13,461 nt of DNA, from positions 1 through 13,461 of the forward strand of contig JAHDDN010000113.1 in assembly GCA_020629335.1 (NCBI GenBank), written 5' to 3'. Made by a program: the position numbers and the translations under genes. The notes beneath the pieces were generated by a model that was given only the letters and a program-made list of their open reading frames with translations, was not told the origin of the DNA and did no database searches. This DNA comes from Chitinophagales bacterium (GTDB lineage Bacteria; Bacteroidota; Bacteroidia; Chitinophagales; UBA2359). Of the stretch, positions 6,073 through 13,212 are shown one piece after another (the first letter of the stretch is position 1; each line of letters opens with the position of its first letter).

Positions 6073-7509
6073 ATGTTAACTAAAAGAAAATTATCAATGA
6101 AGAATACATATTTTGATCTAATCAATCAGAGTTATTATTTTCCACAAGAGGGCTTTGATCTTAATAATGGTTATCTCACTTTTCATGGTATATCATTAAA
6201 ATACCTGATAGATAAATATGGCACCCCATTCAAACTTGTCTATCTTCCTCGCATTGGAGAACAAATTCGAAAAGCTAGGAATTTATTTAATAGAGCTATC
6301 AAAAAAAATGCGTACAATGGCCAATATCATTACTGTTATTGTACAAAATGTTGTCATTTTTCTCATGTAGTGAAATCAGTTCTTCGTGAAAATGTACATT
6401 TAGAAACATCCTCTTCTTTTGATATTGACCTAATTTTTAACCTCTTAAATAAAGGAGAACTAAACAAAAACACTATTGTTGTCCACAATGGTTATAAGAC
6501 AGATGATTATCTAAAAAAGATTGTTCAATTAAATCAGGCTGGATTTAAAAACTCCATTTTGGTCTTAGATTCAAAAACAGAAATTCAGCGAGTAAAAAAG
6601 TATGCCTCTGAATATAAAGGAAAGCTTAAAATTGGAATTCGCATTGCAATTGATGAAGAGCCTCAGTCAGCTTATTATACTTCTAGATTAGGAATTCGCC
6701 CTACTGAGATCATAAGTTTTTATGAAAATGAAATCAAGGGGAACGATAATCTGAGCTTAAAAATGGTACATTTTTTCATTGATTCAGGAATTAAAGATAA
6801 TGTGTATTATTGGGGAGAGTTTCAAAAGGCACTTAACTTATTTGTTCAATTGAAACAAGCTTGTCCTGATATAAAAGCATTAAATCTTGGAGGTGGATTT
6901 CCAATTCGTAATAATTTAGGATTTGACTATGATTACGAGTACATGATTAATGAAATAGTGAGTAATATTAAAGCTACTTGTATGAAAGCCAAAATAGAAG
7001 AACCTGATATCTTCACAGAATTCGGAAAATTCACAGTAGGAGAAAGTGGTGCAATTATATTTAAAGTACTAGAGCAAAAGCATCAAAATGACAGAGAGGT
7101 ATGGTATATGGTTGATAATAGCCTTATGAATACGATTCCTGATGCCTGGTCAATTCTTGAAAAATTTATTTTACTCCCGGTCAATAAATGGAATAATGAA
7201 TATACCAAAGTTAATATTGGTGGGATAAGTTGTGATCATTCAGATTATTATAATTCTGAGGATTTTAATCAACAGCTATTTCTACCAAAATTTGATAATC
7301 AAGATGAAGAGCCTTTATTTATTGGCTTCTTCCACACAGGTGCGTATCAAGACTCTATAAGCGGATATGGTGGTATAAAACACTGTCTTATACCCGCTCC
7401 CAAGCTTATTATTATTGATAGGGATGAGACTGGAAATTTTGTCGATTATATATATCGAAATGAACAGACAGTTAATGATATGTTATCTATTTTAGGATAT
7501 AATGAGTAG
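6073..7509 (+). CDS. speA: Biosynthetic arginine decarboxylase, short Bacteroidota type
   Basis: PLP-dependent fold-III (alanine-racemase-like) decarboxylase converting arginine to agmatine plus CO2, the first step of polyamine synthesis. The PLP Lys is Lys92 in HYCYCTKCCHF. The barrel continues with HLETSSSFDIDL, VVHNGYKTDDYL, YYTSRLGIRP and the phosphate-binding glycines in LNLGGGFPIRN. The C-terminal beta domain carries the substrate-side motifs ISCDHSDYYN and FFHTGAYQDSISGYGG. At 478 residues it is shorter than the ~650-residue E. coli SpeA and matches the flavobacterial form, whose members usually begin M-K-N-x-Y-F-D-L-I-N-Q. The internal ATG at 6097 (MKNTYFDLINQ) is therefore an equally likely true start. 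It is the first gene of the polyamine operon, 52 bp before the SET-domain gene. Agmatine, not the decarboxylation of ornithine, is inferred from family match. Confidence 0.92.
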   Translation: MLTKRKLSMKNTYFDLINQSYYFPQEGFDLNNGYLTFHGISLKYLIDKYGTPFKLVYLPRIGEQIRKARNLFNRAIKKNAYNGQYHYCYCTKCCHFSHVVKSVLRENVHLETSSSFDIDLIFNLLNKGELNKNTIVVHNGYKTDDYLKKIVQLNQAGFKNSILVLDSKTEIQRVKKYASEYKGKLKIGIRIAIDEEPQSAYYTSRLGIRPTEIISFYENEIKGNDNLSLKMVHFFIDSGIKDNVYYWGEFQKALNLFVQLKQACPDIKALNLGGGFPIRNNLGFDYDYEYMINEIVSNIKATCMKAKIEEPDIFTEFGKFTVGESGAIIFKVLEQKHQNDREVWYMVDNSLMNTIPDAWSILEKFILLPVNKWNNEYTKVNIGGISCDHSDYYNSEDFNQQLFLPKFDNQDEEPLFIGFFHTGAYQDSISGYGGIKHCLIPAPKLIIIDRDETGNFVDYIYRNEQTVNDMLSILGYNE

Positions 7510-7561
7510 AAAATAACAAAGCACCTCATTAACAAATTTTATAATCATATAACAAACTAAA

Positions 7562-8152
7562 ATGCTACATCCGCATACCGAAGTAAAATTTTTAAATGAT
7601 GATAAAGGCTATGGTGTAATCGCAACACAAGATATCCCTAAAGGAACAATAATTTGGGTACAAGATTCTTTAGACAGGGTATTTACTCCAAAACAATATG
7701 AAGCCTTTACTCCAATATATAAGAACATACTAGATACCTACACATTTAGAAATAATAAGGGCAGTTTTATACTCTGTTGGGATAACGGAAGATTTGTGAA
7801 TCATAGCTTTAAATCCAATTGTCTTAGCACTGCTTACGATTTTGAAATTGCCATTAAGGATATCCCAACAGGCACAGAACTAACTGACGACTATGGGTAC
7901 TTAAATATTTCAGAACCATTTAAAGGAATTGACGAAGGAACTAAACGAAAATATGTATATCCTGATGACTTAAAAAAGTATTATAAAATTTGGGATAAGC
8001 AATTAATTAGTGCATTCAAGTACCTATTAGATGTTCCTCAAGATTTAAAATCTCTTATTCCAACTAATACATGGAAAGTTGCAAGTAAGATTGCACAAGG
8101 GCAAATGGAGATGAAATCTATTCTTTCACTGTATTATGAAGAAATAACATGA
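7562..8152 (+). CDS. SET-domain protein (putative lysine methyltransferase)
   Basis: A 196-residue cytoplasmic protein whose first ~125 residues form a SET domain: KGYGVIATQDIPKGTIIW at the N-terminus, FVNHSFKSNC with the SAM-site motif Asn80-His81-Ser82, AIKDIPTGTELTDDYGYLN near the end of the domain with the expected Tyr. SET proteins transfer methyl from S-adenosylmethionine to protein lysines. The post-SET Cys cluster is missing, as usual in bacterial stand-alone SETs. The C-terminal ~70 residues (KYYKIWDKQL to LSLYYEEIT) are helical and unassigned. Its last four bases overlap the agmatinase start (ATGA), indicating translational coupling and a job tied to polyamine metabolism. The substrate is unknown; it could methylate an operon product, a ribosomal protein or a small amine. 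Domain call firm, role open. Confidence 0.85.
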   Translation: MLHPHTEVKFLNDDKGYGVIATQDIPKGTIIWVQDSLDRVFTPKQYEAFTPIYKNILDTYTFRNNKGSFILCWDNGRFVNHSFKSNCLSTAYDFEIAIKDIPTGTELTDDYGYLNISEPFKGIDEGTKRKYVYPDDLKKYYKIWDKQLISAFKYLLDVPQDLKSLIPTNTWKVASKIAQGQMEMKSILSLYYEEIT

Positions 8153-8991
8153 AAACATTTGGAGAAATCCCACTAGAATATGCAACATTCGAAGAAGCTG
8201 AAATAATTCTCCAATCTATTCCTTATGACGGTACAAGTACCTGGATTAAAGGAGCTGATAAAGGATTTGATGCATTCTTAAACGCTGCTAAAAATATGGA
8301 ACTGTATGATATCGAAACTGAATTTGAGGTATATTACAAAGGCATTCATATACCTAATGAATGGTCTGGATTTAATAGTCCAGAACAAATGTTTAGTGAA
8401 GTTTATGCAAAAACTCAAAAGCTGCTTAACACAGGTAAGTTTTTGACTTTTTTTGGGGGAGAACACTCTATCAGTATTGGAATTATCAAAGCCTTCTATG
8501 AGAAGTATGAAAACCTCACGGTCTTACAACTAGATGCTCATGCTGACCTTCGCCCAAGCTATCAAGGTACTTCTTATAATCACGCCTGTGCACTTTATGA
8601 TGCCAGCCAGAATACGAATCTAATTCAAGTAGGTATCCGAAGTATGGATATATCTGAGAGAAAGCATATGGATATATATAAAGTCTACTTTGGCGATGAG
8701 ATAAGTTATTCTAATGATTGGATTAACTTTTCGCTAGCACAAATGACGGATCAAGTATACATTACCATCGATTTGGATGTTCTAGATCCAGCAATTATGC
8801 CTGCGACAGGCACTCCCGAACCAGGAGGAATGAATTGGTATACTTTGACCAACTATCTAATGACTGTTTTCGAAAATAAAAATGTAGTAGGGTTTGATAT
8901 TGTTGAGTTAGCTCCTATAGAGGGTTTACATGCTCCACAATTCTTAGCGGCCAAGTTATATTATAAAATGTTATCTTATAAATTCATGTAA
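8149..8991 (+). CDS. speB: Agmatinase / arginase-family ureohydrolase
   Basis: Dinuclear-manganese hydrolase, expected to split agmatine into putrescine and urea. All six metal ligands are visible: His106 in FFGGEHSIS, Asp129, His131 and Asp133 in LDAHADLRP, Asp208 and Asp210 in TIDLDVLDPA. SYNHAC and TGTPEPGGMNW are the other arginase-family signatures, the latter agmatinase-like. At 280 residues it has family length. Its ATG overlaps the SET-domain gene by four bases, and the next gene starts directly after its stop. Placement right after arginine decarboxylase supports agmatine over arginine as substrate; arginase or guanidinobutyrase activity cannot be excluded from sequence alone. Confidence 0.9.
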   Translation: MKTFGEIPLEYATFEEAEIILQSIPYDGTSTWIKGADKGFDAFLNAAKNMELYDIETEFEVYYKGIHIPNEWSGFNSPEQMFSEVYAKTQKLLNTGKFLTFFGGEHSISIGIIKAFYEKYENLTVLQLDAHADLRPSYQGTSYNHACALYDASQNTNLIQVGIRSMDISERKHMDIYKVYFGDEISYSNDWINFSLAQMTDQVYITIDLDVLDPAIMPATGTPEPGGMNWYTLTNYLMTVFENKNVVGFDIVELAPIEGLHAPQFLAAKLYYKMLSYKFM

Positions 8992-9966
8992 ATGAAAAAA
9001 GGAAAAATATCACAATTCATTGTAGAACACTACAAGCATTTTAATGCTGCTGCTCTTGTTGATGCAGCTAAAGAATATGAGTCTCAGATCAATAGAGGTA
9101 ATAAAATGATGATCACTATTGCTGGAGCTATGAGTACTGCTGAGTTAGGAAAATCGCTAGCCGAAATGATACGTCAAGATAAAGTACATATTATAACTTG
9201 TACTGGTGCAAATCTTGAGGAAGATGTATTCAATTTGGTAGCACATAATCATTATAAGAGAATTCCAAACTATCGTGATTTATCTCCTGAACAAGAAAAA
9301 AATCTTCTTGACAATCACTTTAATCGTGTAACAGATACCTGTATCCCTGAAGCAGAAGCAATGCGAGCAATTGAAGAGCATTTATATATTGCATGGAAAG
9401 ATGCCGATGATAAAGGCGAGAGTTACTTTCCACATCAATATTTTTATAAAATTTTATTGAGTGGAGAATTAGAGAACAAATATCAAATTAATCCTGACGA
9501 TAGCTGGGTTTTAGCTGCTGCTAAAAAGAACATTCCTATCATTGTACCAGGATGGGAGGACTCGACTTGTGGAAACTTTTTTGCCTCTTATTGCATCAAA
9601 AAGGAGCTAATTCCAAGCACCCTTAAATCAGGTATTCAATATATGATGCTATTATCCAAATGGTACCGAGAAAACACAAAAGATAATTCAATTGGATTCT
9701 TTCAAATTGGCGGTGGCATTGCTGGCGACTTTCCTATATGCGTAGTTCCTATGCTACATCAAGACCTTGAGTTAGACAATATTCATATGTGGTCCTACTT
9801 CTGTCAAATCAGTGACAGTACAACAAGCTTTGGTTCGTACTCTGGAGCTGCTCCTAATGAAAAAATTACCTGGGGTAAATTGCTTCCCGAAACACCCAAA
9901 TTCGTCATTGAATCAGATGCAACGATAGTGGCTCCATTGATATTTGCTTATGTTCTTAATTGGTAA
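8992..9966 (+). CDS. Deoxyhypusine-synthase-like protein, probable homospermidine synthase
   Basis: A 324-residue NAD-dependent aminobutyl-transferase of the deoxyhypusine synthase family. The N-terminal helix (YKHFNAAALVDAAKEYE) is followed by the NAD-fold segments MMITIAGAMSTAELGKSL and HIITCTGANLEEDVFNLV; later come IPIIVPGWEDSTCG and FFQIGGGIAGDFPICV. The catalytic Lys is conserved as Lys296 in ITWGKLLPE, aligned to the WGK Lys of the human enzyme. Bacteria lack the eIF5A substrate, and bacterial members studied so far make homospermidine from putrescine or act on other amines. Location directly after agmatinase (ATG abutting TAA) fits putrescine use. The exact polyamine product is inferred. 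The active-site region IHMWSYFCQISDSTTS departs from the eukaryotic form, consistent with a changed acceptor. Confidence 0.88.
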   Translation: MKKGKISQFIVEHYKHFNAAALVDAAKEYESQINRGNKMMITIAGAMSTAELGKSLAEMIRQDKVHIITCTGANLEEDVFNLVAHNHYKRIPNYRDLSPEQEKNLLDNHFNRVTDTCIPEAEAMRAIEEHLYIAWKDADDKGESYFPHQYFYKILLSGELENKYQINPDDSWVLAAAKKNIPIIVPGWEDSTCGNFFASYCIKKELIPSTLKSGIQYMMLLSKWYRENTKDNSIGFFQIGGGIAGDFPICVVPMLHQDLELDNIHMWSYFCQISDSTTSFGSYSGAAPNEKITWGKLLPETPKFVIESDATIVAPLIFAYVLNW

Positions 9967-9979
9967 AAATATAAAGGTG

Positions 9980-10345
9980 ATGAAAAAAATTTATAGCATA
10001 AAAGAAATACAAGTTTTCAAAGAATTGCTCATCAAAATGAAAAATTTAGAAGAAGCTCAAATTGAAAATATCAATCAAAAAATAATAGAAATTACCGAAA
10101 ATGGTAAGGATGAAAACAATCTAGATAACTCTTCTTACTCTATGCAAATTGACGACTTACTATATACTAAAAGTCGTCTAAAAACACATTTAAATCAAAT
10201 TGCTAATGCCTTGAAAAGAATCGAACATAATTGTTATGGAATTTGTGTAGAAACAGGCAAATTAATTCCAAAAGAAAGACTTTTAGCTATACCAACCACT
10301 AGCTTAAGTATAGAAGGTAAACTTTTAAGAGAAAAGAAAAAATGA
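9980..10345 (+). CDS. DksA/TraR-family protein with degenerate zinc finger
   Basis: A 121-residue protein. The start at ATG 9980 follows AAAGGTG and gives MKKIYSIKEI, while a longer in-frame reading from 9944 would overlap the preceding gene. Residues about 10-82 form two long helices typical of the DksA coiled-coil hairpin, with an Asn/Asp/Ser-rich tip (ENNLDNSSYS). The C-terminal part, CYGICVETGKLIPKERLLAIPTTSLSIEG, aligns to the DksA finger, but only one of four zinc cysteines (Cys89) is at its place; the others are Thr, Ser and Gly. Cys-poor DksA-like proteins of this type are frequent in Bacteroidota. It may bind the RNA polymerase secondary channel. The acidic tip residues of E. coli DksA are not obviously kept, so (p)ppGpp-type activity is uncertain. 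It is the last gene of the polyamine operon by spacing (13 bp). Confidence 0.82.
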   Translation: MKKIYSIKEIQVFKELLIKMKNLEEAQIENINQKIIEITENGKDENNLDNSSYSMQIDDLLYTKSRLKTHLNQIANALKRIEHNCYGICVETGKLIPKERLLAIPTTSLSIEGKLLREKKK

Positions 10346-10348
10346 ATT

Positions 10349-10438
10349 GAGTGCATGACATATTAGGTGCATAGTGATTTCAGAGATTGAGAAACCTGAT
10401 CTTACAGAATGAGGTTTCACCTGATTTGTCATGCACTC
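10349..10438. mobile_element. 90-bp MITE-like element, copy 1, with 9-bp target duplication
   Basis: The ends are perfect 12-bp inverted repeats, GAGTGCATGACA (10349-10360) and TGTCATGCACTC (10427-10438). Directly outside lie identical 9-mers AAATGAATT at 10340-10348 and 10439-10447, the mark of transposition. Inside are further stems ATTAGGTG/CACCTGAT (10362-10369 with 10418-10425) and AAACCT/AGGTTT (10392-10397 with 10412-10417), so the whole element can fold into one rod. It has no coding capacity, so a transposase elsewhere must mobilise it. The left 9-mer contains the stop codon of the DksA-like gene, which is left intact. Confidence 0.92.
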
Positions 10439-10459
10439 AAATGAATTAAAAACCTTAAC

Positions 10460-10606
10460 ATGAAATTTATAAAAAAATTCAAAGACGAATTCACTCGAAG
10501 TGATTCAAAAAGAAAGATAAAAAAATTAAAAAAACTAAAGAAGTTGCAACCAATTAAAAGGATTAATAAAAAATATTATTCCCAATATTTAAATGAAGAG
10601 GAATGA
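10460..10606 (+). CDS. Small highly basic protein of unknown function (48 aa)
   Basis: An ATG at 10460 opens 48 codons: MKFIKKFKDEFTRSDSK, then a Lys-rich stretch with KKLKKLKKL, ending YYSQYLNEEE. Its TGA overlaps the next gene's ATG (ATGA at 10603-10606), a translational coupling that supports real expression. No signal peptide, no Cys; the Lys-rich centre suggests nucleic-acid binding or an amphipathic helix, but that is inference. A-rich DNA makes chance Lys-rich ORFs easy, so confidence is moderate. It starts 22 bp after MITE copy 1. Confidence 0.5.
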   Translation: MKFIKKFKDEFTRSDSKRKIKKLKKLKKLQPIKRINKKYYSQYLNEEE

Positions 10607-11019
10607 AAAATAAAACCATAAAAAAAGAGGGTATAATAGACTTGAAAATAATAAAGAGTAGTAATAGAAAAATAACCACCGTAAGGCAGTTAAAACGAAA
10701 GTACGATAATCTACCGCTAAATTTTTTATTTGGAATTGATGATGAAATTGATTATCAATGTCCAATTATTGACGAATATATAGAAAAAATAGAATCGTGT
10801 CGTGAGTCTTTACTTAAAGCAAAACGTGCTAGAACATTAGAAAGTAAAAACACTCACCTACTTAAAGCTATATATTCTATCGAAAATATAGATATAGTGC
10901 TTGATACAACAACCAGAGATAACTTTGTCAAGTTAAGAAAATACGCCAACCAATGGAAGAGCTTTTCAATCAAATTATTGAATGCGTCTAAAACGCCTGA
11001 AAAGTTCATGATAAAATAA
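10603..11019 (+). CDS. Hypothetical protein, 138 aa, helical
   Basis: I do not recognise this family with confidence. The N-terminal 45 residues are basic (KNKTIKKEGIIDLKIIK, RQLKRKYDNLPLNFLF). A mid segment YQCPIIDEYIEKIESCRESL is followed by long helices ending RKYANQWKSFSIKLL. A Cys-Pro-x-Ile-Asp start of a helical pair and an Asn-x-W near the end loosely resemble small phage-type accessory proteins, but this is only an impression. It is coupled to the 48-residue basic ORF by an ATGA overlap. Its TAA stop (11017-11019) is the first three bases of the 9-bp duplication made by MITE copy 2. Together the two ORFs form an island between two identical-type elements, downstream of the polyamine operon and convergent with the minus-strand cluster. 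Confidence 0.7.
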   Translation: MKNKTIKKEGIIDLKIIKSSNRKITTVRQLKRKYDNLPLNFLFGIDDEIDYQCPIIDEYIEKIESCRESLLKAKRARTLESKNTHLLKAIYSIENIDIVLDTTTRDNFVKLRKYANQWKSFSIKLLNASKTPEKFMIK

Positions 11020-11025
11020 TTATAT

Positions 11026-11115
11026 GAGTGCATGACATATTAGGTGTATAGTCATTTCAGGGATTGCAGAACCTGATCTTACAGAATTAGGTTTCACCTG
11101 ATTTGTCACGCACTC
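11026..11115. mobile_element. 90-bp MITE-like element, copy 2, with 9-bp target duplication
   Basis: The same element as 10349-10438, in the same orientation and the same length, differing at eight of 90 positions by direct comparison. The ends are GAGTGCATGACA (11026-11037) and TGTCACGCACTC (11104-11115), with one mismatch between arms. Identical 9-mers TAATTATAT flank it at 11017-11025 and 11116-11124. The target differs from copy 1, so the two copies arose by separate insertions, not by duplication of one block. A 9-bp duplication is known for IS1-type and some IS4-type (IS10, IS50) transposases; the responsible family is not identified here. Confidence 0.93.
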
Positions 11116-11198
11116 TAATTATATTGTGCCAATGCATTCTCCATTAGAATTTCGCCTATGAATACAGTCAATCAACAAATCTTAAATTATTTAACTCG

Positions 11199-12200
11199 CT
11201 ACTTCAACAAACCCAAATGTAAAATCCGACTACCAGACTGAGCTATTGGATCTATACTTTTACCAATCACTATACCATCTTCTGGTGCATAATAACTTTT
11301 AATTACATTCCCAAAAATGGTTTGGATTTCTGCAATTTTATCACCCTTTTTCACTAAATCAGTTAAGCCTGGATATACCCTCAAAATCCCTCCTCGATCA
11401 GAGTATAGCCAATAAGATGATTGACAAAGTGTCGTAGGGCTTTCTGGTGGATCAATATCTTCTTCTACCATACCCAAATGACTTAAAAAATTGTGTATAC
11501 CCGTTAAGCCTGAACGAATCATTCCCTTTTGAAATTTATTGGGATCACCAACTTCAAGGGTAATCGCCTTAATCCCCAACTCATTTACGGCCCCTCTTAA
11601 AGTACCATCCGATGGTGGATTATGAACAATGATTTGAGCATTTTGTAATTTAGCCATTTGAGCTGTTATATCATCGCTCATATCAGCTCTAATATAGTAG
11701 GAATTAATTCGCCCAAAGCTAGCAGTATGTAAGTCTATTAAATAATCAAAATATTGGGCGATACGATCAACTATGCGATAAGCATAGACTTCACTTACAT
11801 TTCCATTGGCTTTGCCTGGCATGATGTGATTCAAATCTACATTATCATTAAATCGCCTTCGCTTACGATGAAGCCCAGGTACATTTAAAACGGGGACCCC
11901 CACTAAGGTTCCTTTTAGTTTTAGCGGATCTATCTCCTTGAAAAGCCGCTGAATGACAGGAATTCCATTTAGTTCATTGCCATGAATCGCAGCAGTTAAA
12001 CCAACCACTGGCCCCTCCTCATTACCCTTAGCAATAATGATAGGCACATAGATCGGCATCCCTAATCCATCAGAAATAAGATGTAACCAATATTGACTAA
12101 TTTTATTTTCTGGTGCTAATTCTACTGCTAGCTTTTTAATTACTTTTACGTGTTCATAAATGTTTCCACTTATCGCATCGCTTCCTTGATATAATTCCAT
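11199..12200 (-). CDS. Succinylglutamate desuccinylase/aspartoacylase-family zinc hydrolase
   Basis: A 333-residue metallohydrolase of the M14-like AstE/AspA family, which cleaves amide or peptide bonds of N-acyl amino acids or glutamyl tails. Zinc ligands are His73 and Glu76 in AAIHGNELNG and His158 in LIDLHTASFG; Glu216 in TLEVGDP is the likely general base. The motif FNDNVDLNHIMPG corresponds to the family's DxxDLNRxFPG, with His replacing the substrate-binding Arg, so carboxylate recognition may differ. The C-terminal beta domain (about 255-333) is the usual partial closing barrel. It overlaps the ATP-grasp gene by 31 bp, so the two are co-translated. A ligase and a hydrolase in one operon suggest making and trimming of the same amide compound. 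Substrate unknown. Confidence 0.88.
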   Translation of the reverse strand: MELYQGSDAISGNIYEHVKVIKKLAVELAPENKISQYWLHLISDGLGMPIYVPIIIAKGNEEGPVVGLTAAIHGNELNGIPVIQRLFKEIDPLKLKGTLVGVPVLNVPGLHRKRRRFNDNVDLNHIMPGKANGNVSEVYAYRIVDRIAQYFDYLIDLHTASFGRINSYYIRADMSDDITAQMAKLQNAQIIVHNPPSDGTLRGAVNELGIKAITLEVGDPNKFQKGMIRSGLTGIHNFLSHLGMVEEDIDPPESPTTLCQSSYWLYSDRGGILRVYPGLTDLVKKGDKIAEIQTIFGNVIKSYYAPEDGIVIGKSIDPIAQSGSRILHLGLLK

Positions 12201-13171
12201 ATATTATCACTTACTTGTTTAACAATTGGTCGGCCTGTTTGCTCAGCGGCTTGAGGTAATCCTCCTACACTCAGCGTATTAATTTCTGACAAAACCCTTT
12301 TGCCATCATCTCCTACTAATGTATCATACCCATATAATACAATACCAGACTTTAAGAGTTTATCTTTGATTCGATCATTAATTGCAATTTCATCAGTATC
12401 AGCTTTTGACGCTACAGACGTCCCTCCTTGAGCTACATTGCAAAGCCAGCTTCCATCGGCAGGTAATCTTAAAGAAGCGGCTAATATCTCGCCATTTGCT
12501 ACGATGATACGCTTATCTCCTTGGCCTACATTTTGGAGATATTTCATTCCCAGATAACCGCCATTTTTAAATTCTCTTTCTATTTGACGAGTATAAGAAG
12601 ATAAAGGAAGTAAATCTTCTCCATCATCTACCTTGCCATCTATTATTTTGATGACTCCTTTTCCGCCATAGTTTTCTAAAGGCTTAAGTACAATAGGGTA
12701 TTGATGCCTAAATTCATCTAAGCTTTCCCAATCTTGGCATAAACGCATTGGTGGGCATACTTCAGGAAAATTAAGCAGGTACTCTTTCGAGCTAGTCTGT
12801 ATAATACCAATAGGATTATTAACTATCAAGTTTTGTGGAAAATGCTCTGTCAAAAAGTAGAAAAAATCCCGCTTAATAGGACGCGGCAATCTAAGTAAGA
12901 TGGCGCCATAATCATATAAAGATGCCAGTTTCGTTTGCTTGAAATGATTTCCTTCAGCACTAAACTCAAAACTATTTTTAATTCTGCTAACATAAAGTTG
13001 GGGATCAACCCAATCATAAAAAAAATGTCTATTTTCTCTATTAGCTCTCGTTGCAACATCTACATAATCACATAATGGATGTGCATTCATTGTCCTAGCT
13101 AATGCATAAAGAGAATTCTCTGCACTATGAGCACTATGATCTGTCAGAATCAACAATTTTATTTTTTTCAT
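12170..13171 (-). CDS. ATP-grasp ligase, glutathione-synthetase/RimK-like
   Basis: A 333-residue ATP-dependent carboxylate-amine ligase. After an N-terminal Rossmann-like part (KLLILTDHSAHSAENSL), the ATP-grasp core shows LKPLENYGGKGV (ATP lysine and Gly-rich loop, residues 163-173), VGQGDKRIIVANGEILAASLR (217-235), CNVAQGGTS (244-252) and the metal-binding Glu296/Asn298 in LSEINTLSVGGLPQ. The order of motifs matches prokaryotic glutathione synthetase and RimK. True glutathione synthesis is doubtful because no gamma-glutamylcysteine ligase is visible and the tail differs (GGLPQAAEQTGRP). The partner hydrolase suggests a different glutamyl or amino-acid conjugate. The start ATG (13169-13171) follows an A-rich leader preceded by a hairpin at 13187-13211. 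Family firm, substrate open. Confidence 0.88.
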   Translation of the reverse strand: MKKIKLLILTDHSAHSAENSLYALARTMNAHPLCDYVDVATRANRENRHFFYDWVDPQLYVSRIKNSFEFSAEGNHFKQTKLASLYDYGAILLRLPRPIKRDFFYFLTEHFPQNLIVNNPIGIIQTSSKEYLLNFPEVCPPMRLCQDWESLDEFRHQYPIVLKPLENYGGKGVIKIIDGKVDDGEDLLPLSSYTRQIEREFKNGGYLGMKYLQNVGQGDKRIIVANGEILAASLRLPADGSWLCNVAQGGTSVASKADTDEIAINDRIKDKLLKSGIVLYGYDTLVGDDGKRVLSEINTLSVGGLPQAAEQTGRPIVKQVSDNIWNYIKEAMR

Positions 13172-13186
13172 TTCTTTTATTGATTA

Positions 13187-13211
13187 TATAGTCCACCAGA
13201 GATGGACTATA
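13187..13211. repeat. Intergenic hairpin between the ATP-grasp gene and the gene upstream
   Basis: TATAGTCCA (13187-13195) pairs with TGGACTATA (13203-13211), loop of seven. On the minus strand it starts two bases after the stop of the upstream gene and ends 15 bases before the ATP-grasp ATG. There is no T-run on the minus strand, so it is more likely an mRNA processing/stability hairpin or an operator than a terminator. Confidence 0.5.
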
Positions 13212-13212
13212 A

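Noticed and set aside
9944..9979. Upstream start of the DksA-like gene
   Set aside because: It would overlap the DHS-like gene by 23 bases; ATG 9980 has an AAAGGTG sequence just before it and begins at the normal family position.
10347..11115. Integron-type attC sites flanking a gene cassette
   Set aside because: The folded repeats around a small ORF pair suggested attC, but no GTTRRRY/RYYYAAC core sites are present, and the perfect 9-bp target duplications fit transposition instead.
12850..13059. Short minus-strand ORF inside the ATP-grasp gene
   Set aside because: It is an alternative-frame shadow of a gene with clear ATP-grasp motifs.
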